From Xanthobacter oligotrophicus (GTDB lineage: Bacteria; Pseudomonadota; Alphaproteobacteria; Rhizobiales; Xanthobacteraceae): a stretch of DNA of 64,000 nucleotides. The notes under the pieces are model-generated. The model was not told the origin of the DNA. It did not search any database and was given only the letters and a program-made list of their open reading frames with translations. Of the stretch, positions 63,265 through 64,000 are shown one piece after another (the first letter of the stretch is position 1; each line of letters begins with the position of its first letter). The DNA lies in NCBI RefSeq assembly GCF_008364685.1, contig NZ_VTTL01000010.1, positions 186,001 through 250,000 of the forward strand, in the 5' to 3' direction. A program made the translations under genes and the position numbers.

Positions 63265-64000
63265 TTACGGCATTTCCGCCGTCCGGCTGCCCAACCAGTC
63301 GGCCCCCACGAGGGTCTCGAGCAGCTTGCGATCCTCGCGTGCACTTGTCGTGTCGGTCGCCGGCGGGCGAGCGGTTCGCAGCGCCTCAAGGGCGGCCTCG
63401 CGGGCCTTCGCTCCGTCGCCCAGACCGTGATAGGCGAACGCTTGCGCGCGCAGGATACGCTGGCCCAGCTCGCGATCGGCCTTCACCCGGCGTTGTGCGC
63501 GATCGAGCAGCGTCGACAGGGTCCGGATGGTCCTGTCGTCAGGCGCGTAATAGGATTCGAGATTGGCCAGCCCGAGCTGATCGGAAATGGCGCTCTCCTC
63601 GCCGACCAGGACCGCATCGCTGAGCGGAAAAACATAGGTTTCATAAGTCTTGCGGGCATCGTCCATGCGTCCGAGGGCGGCATAGAGCCCCGCCAGGTTC
63701 CTGGCCGGCTCGACGATGGCCCAATTGTCCTTCTTGCCGGCCGCGACGAGGCTGGCGACGGCACCCTCGCCCAATCGAAGGGCCAACGCCCTGTCGCCGT
63801 CGTCGAACGCCTGGAACGAGCGTTTCAGGTCGAGCCGTACCTGCGTCGGCAGGCTGACGTCTTTGGTTCCCTCGCGCAGCTTCTGCGCTTCGCCTATGAG
63901 CGCCAGCGCCAGCCCCTTGTCGGTCTGGTCGCTGGCCATGTCGAGCAGCAGTTCGATGCGCTCCGTTTCGTGGCCGGGTTGGCCTGCGACGATTTCGTAG
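63265..64000 (-). CDS. TPR-like helical repeat protein (partial, runs off the window)
   Basis: The frame is open from the TAA at 63265 to the window edge, at least 245 residues, with the N-terminus missing. It is rich in helical hairpins such as ALALRLGEGAVASLVAAGKKDNWAIVEPARNLAGLYAALGRMDDARKTYETYV and ILRAQAFAYHGLGDGAKAREAALEAL, which fit TPR repeats. The internal ATG at 63939 has no support as start. It lies upstream of the trypsin-like gene on the same strand and may be its partner, but the missing part prevents a domain assignment. Confidence 0.7.
   Translation of the reverse strand, partial: YEIVAGQPGHETERIELLLDMASDQTDKGLALALIGEAQKLREGTKDVSLPTQVRLDLKRSFQAFDDGDRALALRLGEGAVASLVAAGKKDNWAIVEPARNLAGLYAALGRMDDARKTYETYVFPLSDAVLVGEESAISDQLGLANLESYYAPDDRTIRTLSTLLDRAQRRVKADRELGQRILRAQAFAYHGLGDGAKAREAALEALRTARPPATDTTSAREDRKLLETLVGADWLGSRTAEMP

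Larger units (their letters stand above)
56973..64000. other. Candidate acquired CHASE2/FecR/caspase/trypsin/TPR module at tRNA-Ser
   Basis: Five genes with extracytoplasmic signals or repeat domains lie immediately 3' of tRNA-Ser after a lower-GC, repeat-rich junction, replacing the housekeeping synteny that precedes the tRNA. CHASE2, FecR-like and caspase genes are tightly spaced (11 bp, then a 4-bp overlap); the protease and TPR-like genes face them. No integrase, transposase or second att copy is seen within the window, so the mobile nature is inferred. Confidence 0.5.

Noticed and set aside
56973..64000. Integrase or transposase belonging to the tRNA-Ser island
   Set aside because: No tyrosine recombinase, resolvase or transposase motif was found in any frame; it could lie beyond 64000.
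1..64000. CRISPR array or rRNA genes
   Set aside because: No regularly spaced identical repeats with unique spacers and no rRNA-like stretches were seen; the repeats present are short palindromes.

Overview
The window is high-GC chromosomal DNA of an alphaproteobacterium. The trpG-trpD-trpC-moaC-moeA-lexA-comEC-gltX gene order, the direct-repeat SOS box (GTTC-N7-GTTC type) and the many palindromic intergenic repeats point to Hyphomicrobiales, perhaps the Xanthobacteraceae; the family assignment is inference. Most genes are housekeeping or metabolic and have ordinary coding structure.

Layout. 1-9.6 kb: tryptophan and molybdenum-cofactor genes, lexA with an SOS-box pair, comEC facing gltX, and tusA. 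9.6-11.7 kb: an M20 amidohydrolase, tRNA-Lys(TTT) and a gene-poor stretch. 11.7-17.2 kb: a catechol-branch cluster (LysR regulator, catB, catA, an AAHS-type transporter, benD). 17.2-24.9 kb: an RpiR regulator, then a TonB/ABC iron-type uptake locus. 24.9-29.2 kb: an RND efflux pair. 29.5-32.3 kb: a GntR regulator divergent from an L-lactate permease. 32.4-43.4 kb: AI-2E-type permease, small secreted or unknown genes, rplM-rpsI, a quinone reductase, thioesterase, enoyl-CoA hydratase, a Wzz/BY-kinase-like protein with no P-loop, ctaA, and lrgAB with a divergent LysR gene. 44.3-48.7 kb: a MetX-like hydrolase / DUF938 methyltransferase / YdhR-like / MetY run with a strongly structured leader before metY, then a CoA-binding protein. 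48.7-56.6 kb: tatD, bioY, a lipoprotein, metG, holB, tmk, a DacC-like protein that lacks its catalytic serine, and rlpA.

56.9-64.0 kb: tRNA-Ser(TGA) followed by the most unusual region. After a repeat-dense junction comes a + strand run with overlapping or closely joined genes: a CHASE2 membrane protein with no output domain, a FecR-like putative lipoprotein, and a secreted caspase-fold peptidase with an intact His/Cys dyad. Tail-to-tail with it are a secreted trypsin-like protease in zymogen form (Lys before IVGG) and a repeat-rich helical, TPR-like protein that runs off the window. I read this as a candidate envelope-localised proteolytic signalling or effector module acquired next to the tRNA gene. 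No integrase is visible, and the function is not established from sequence alone.
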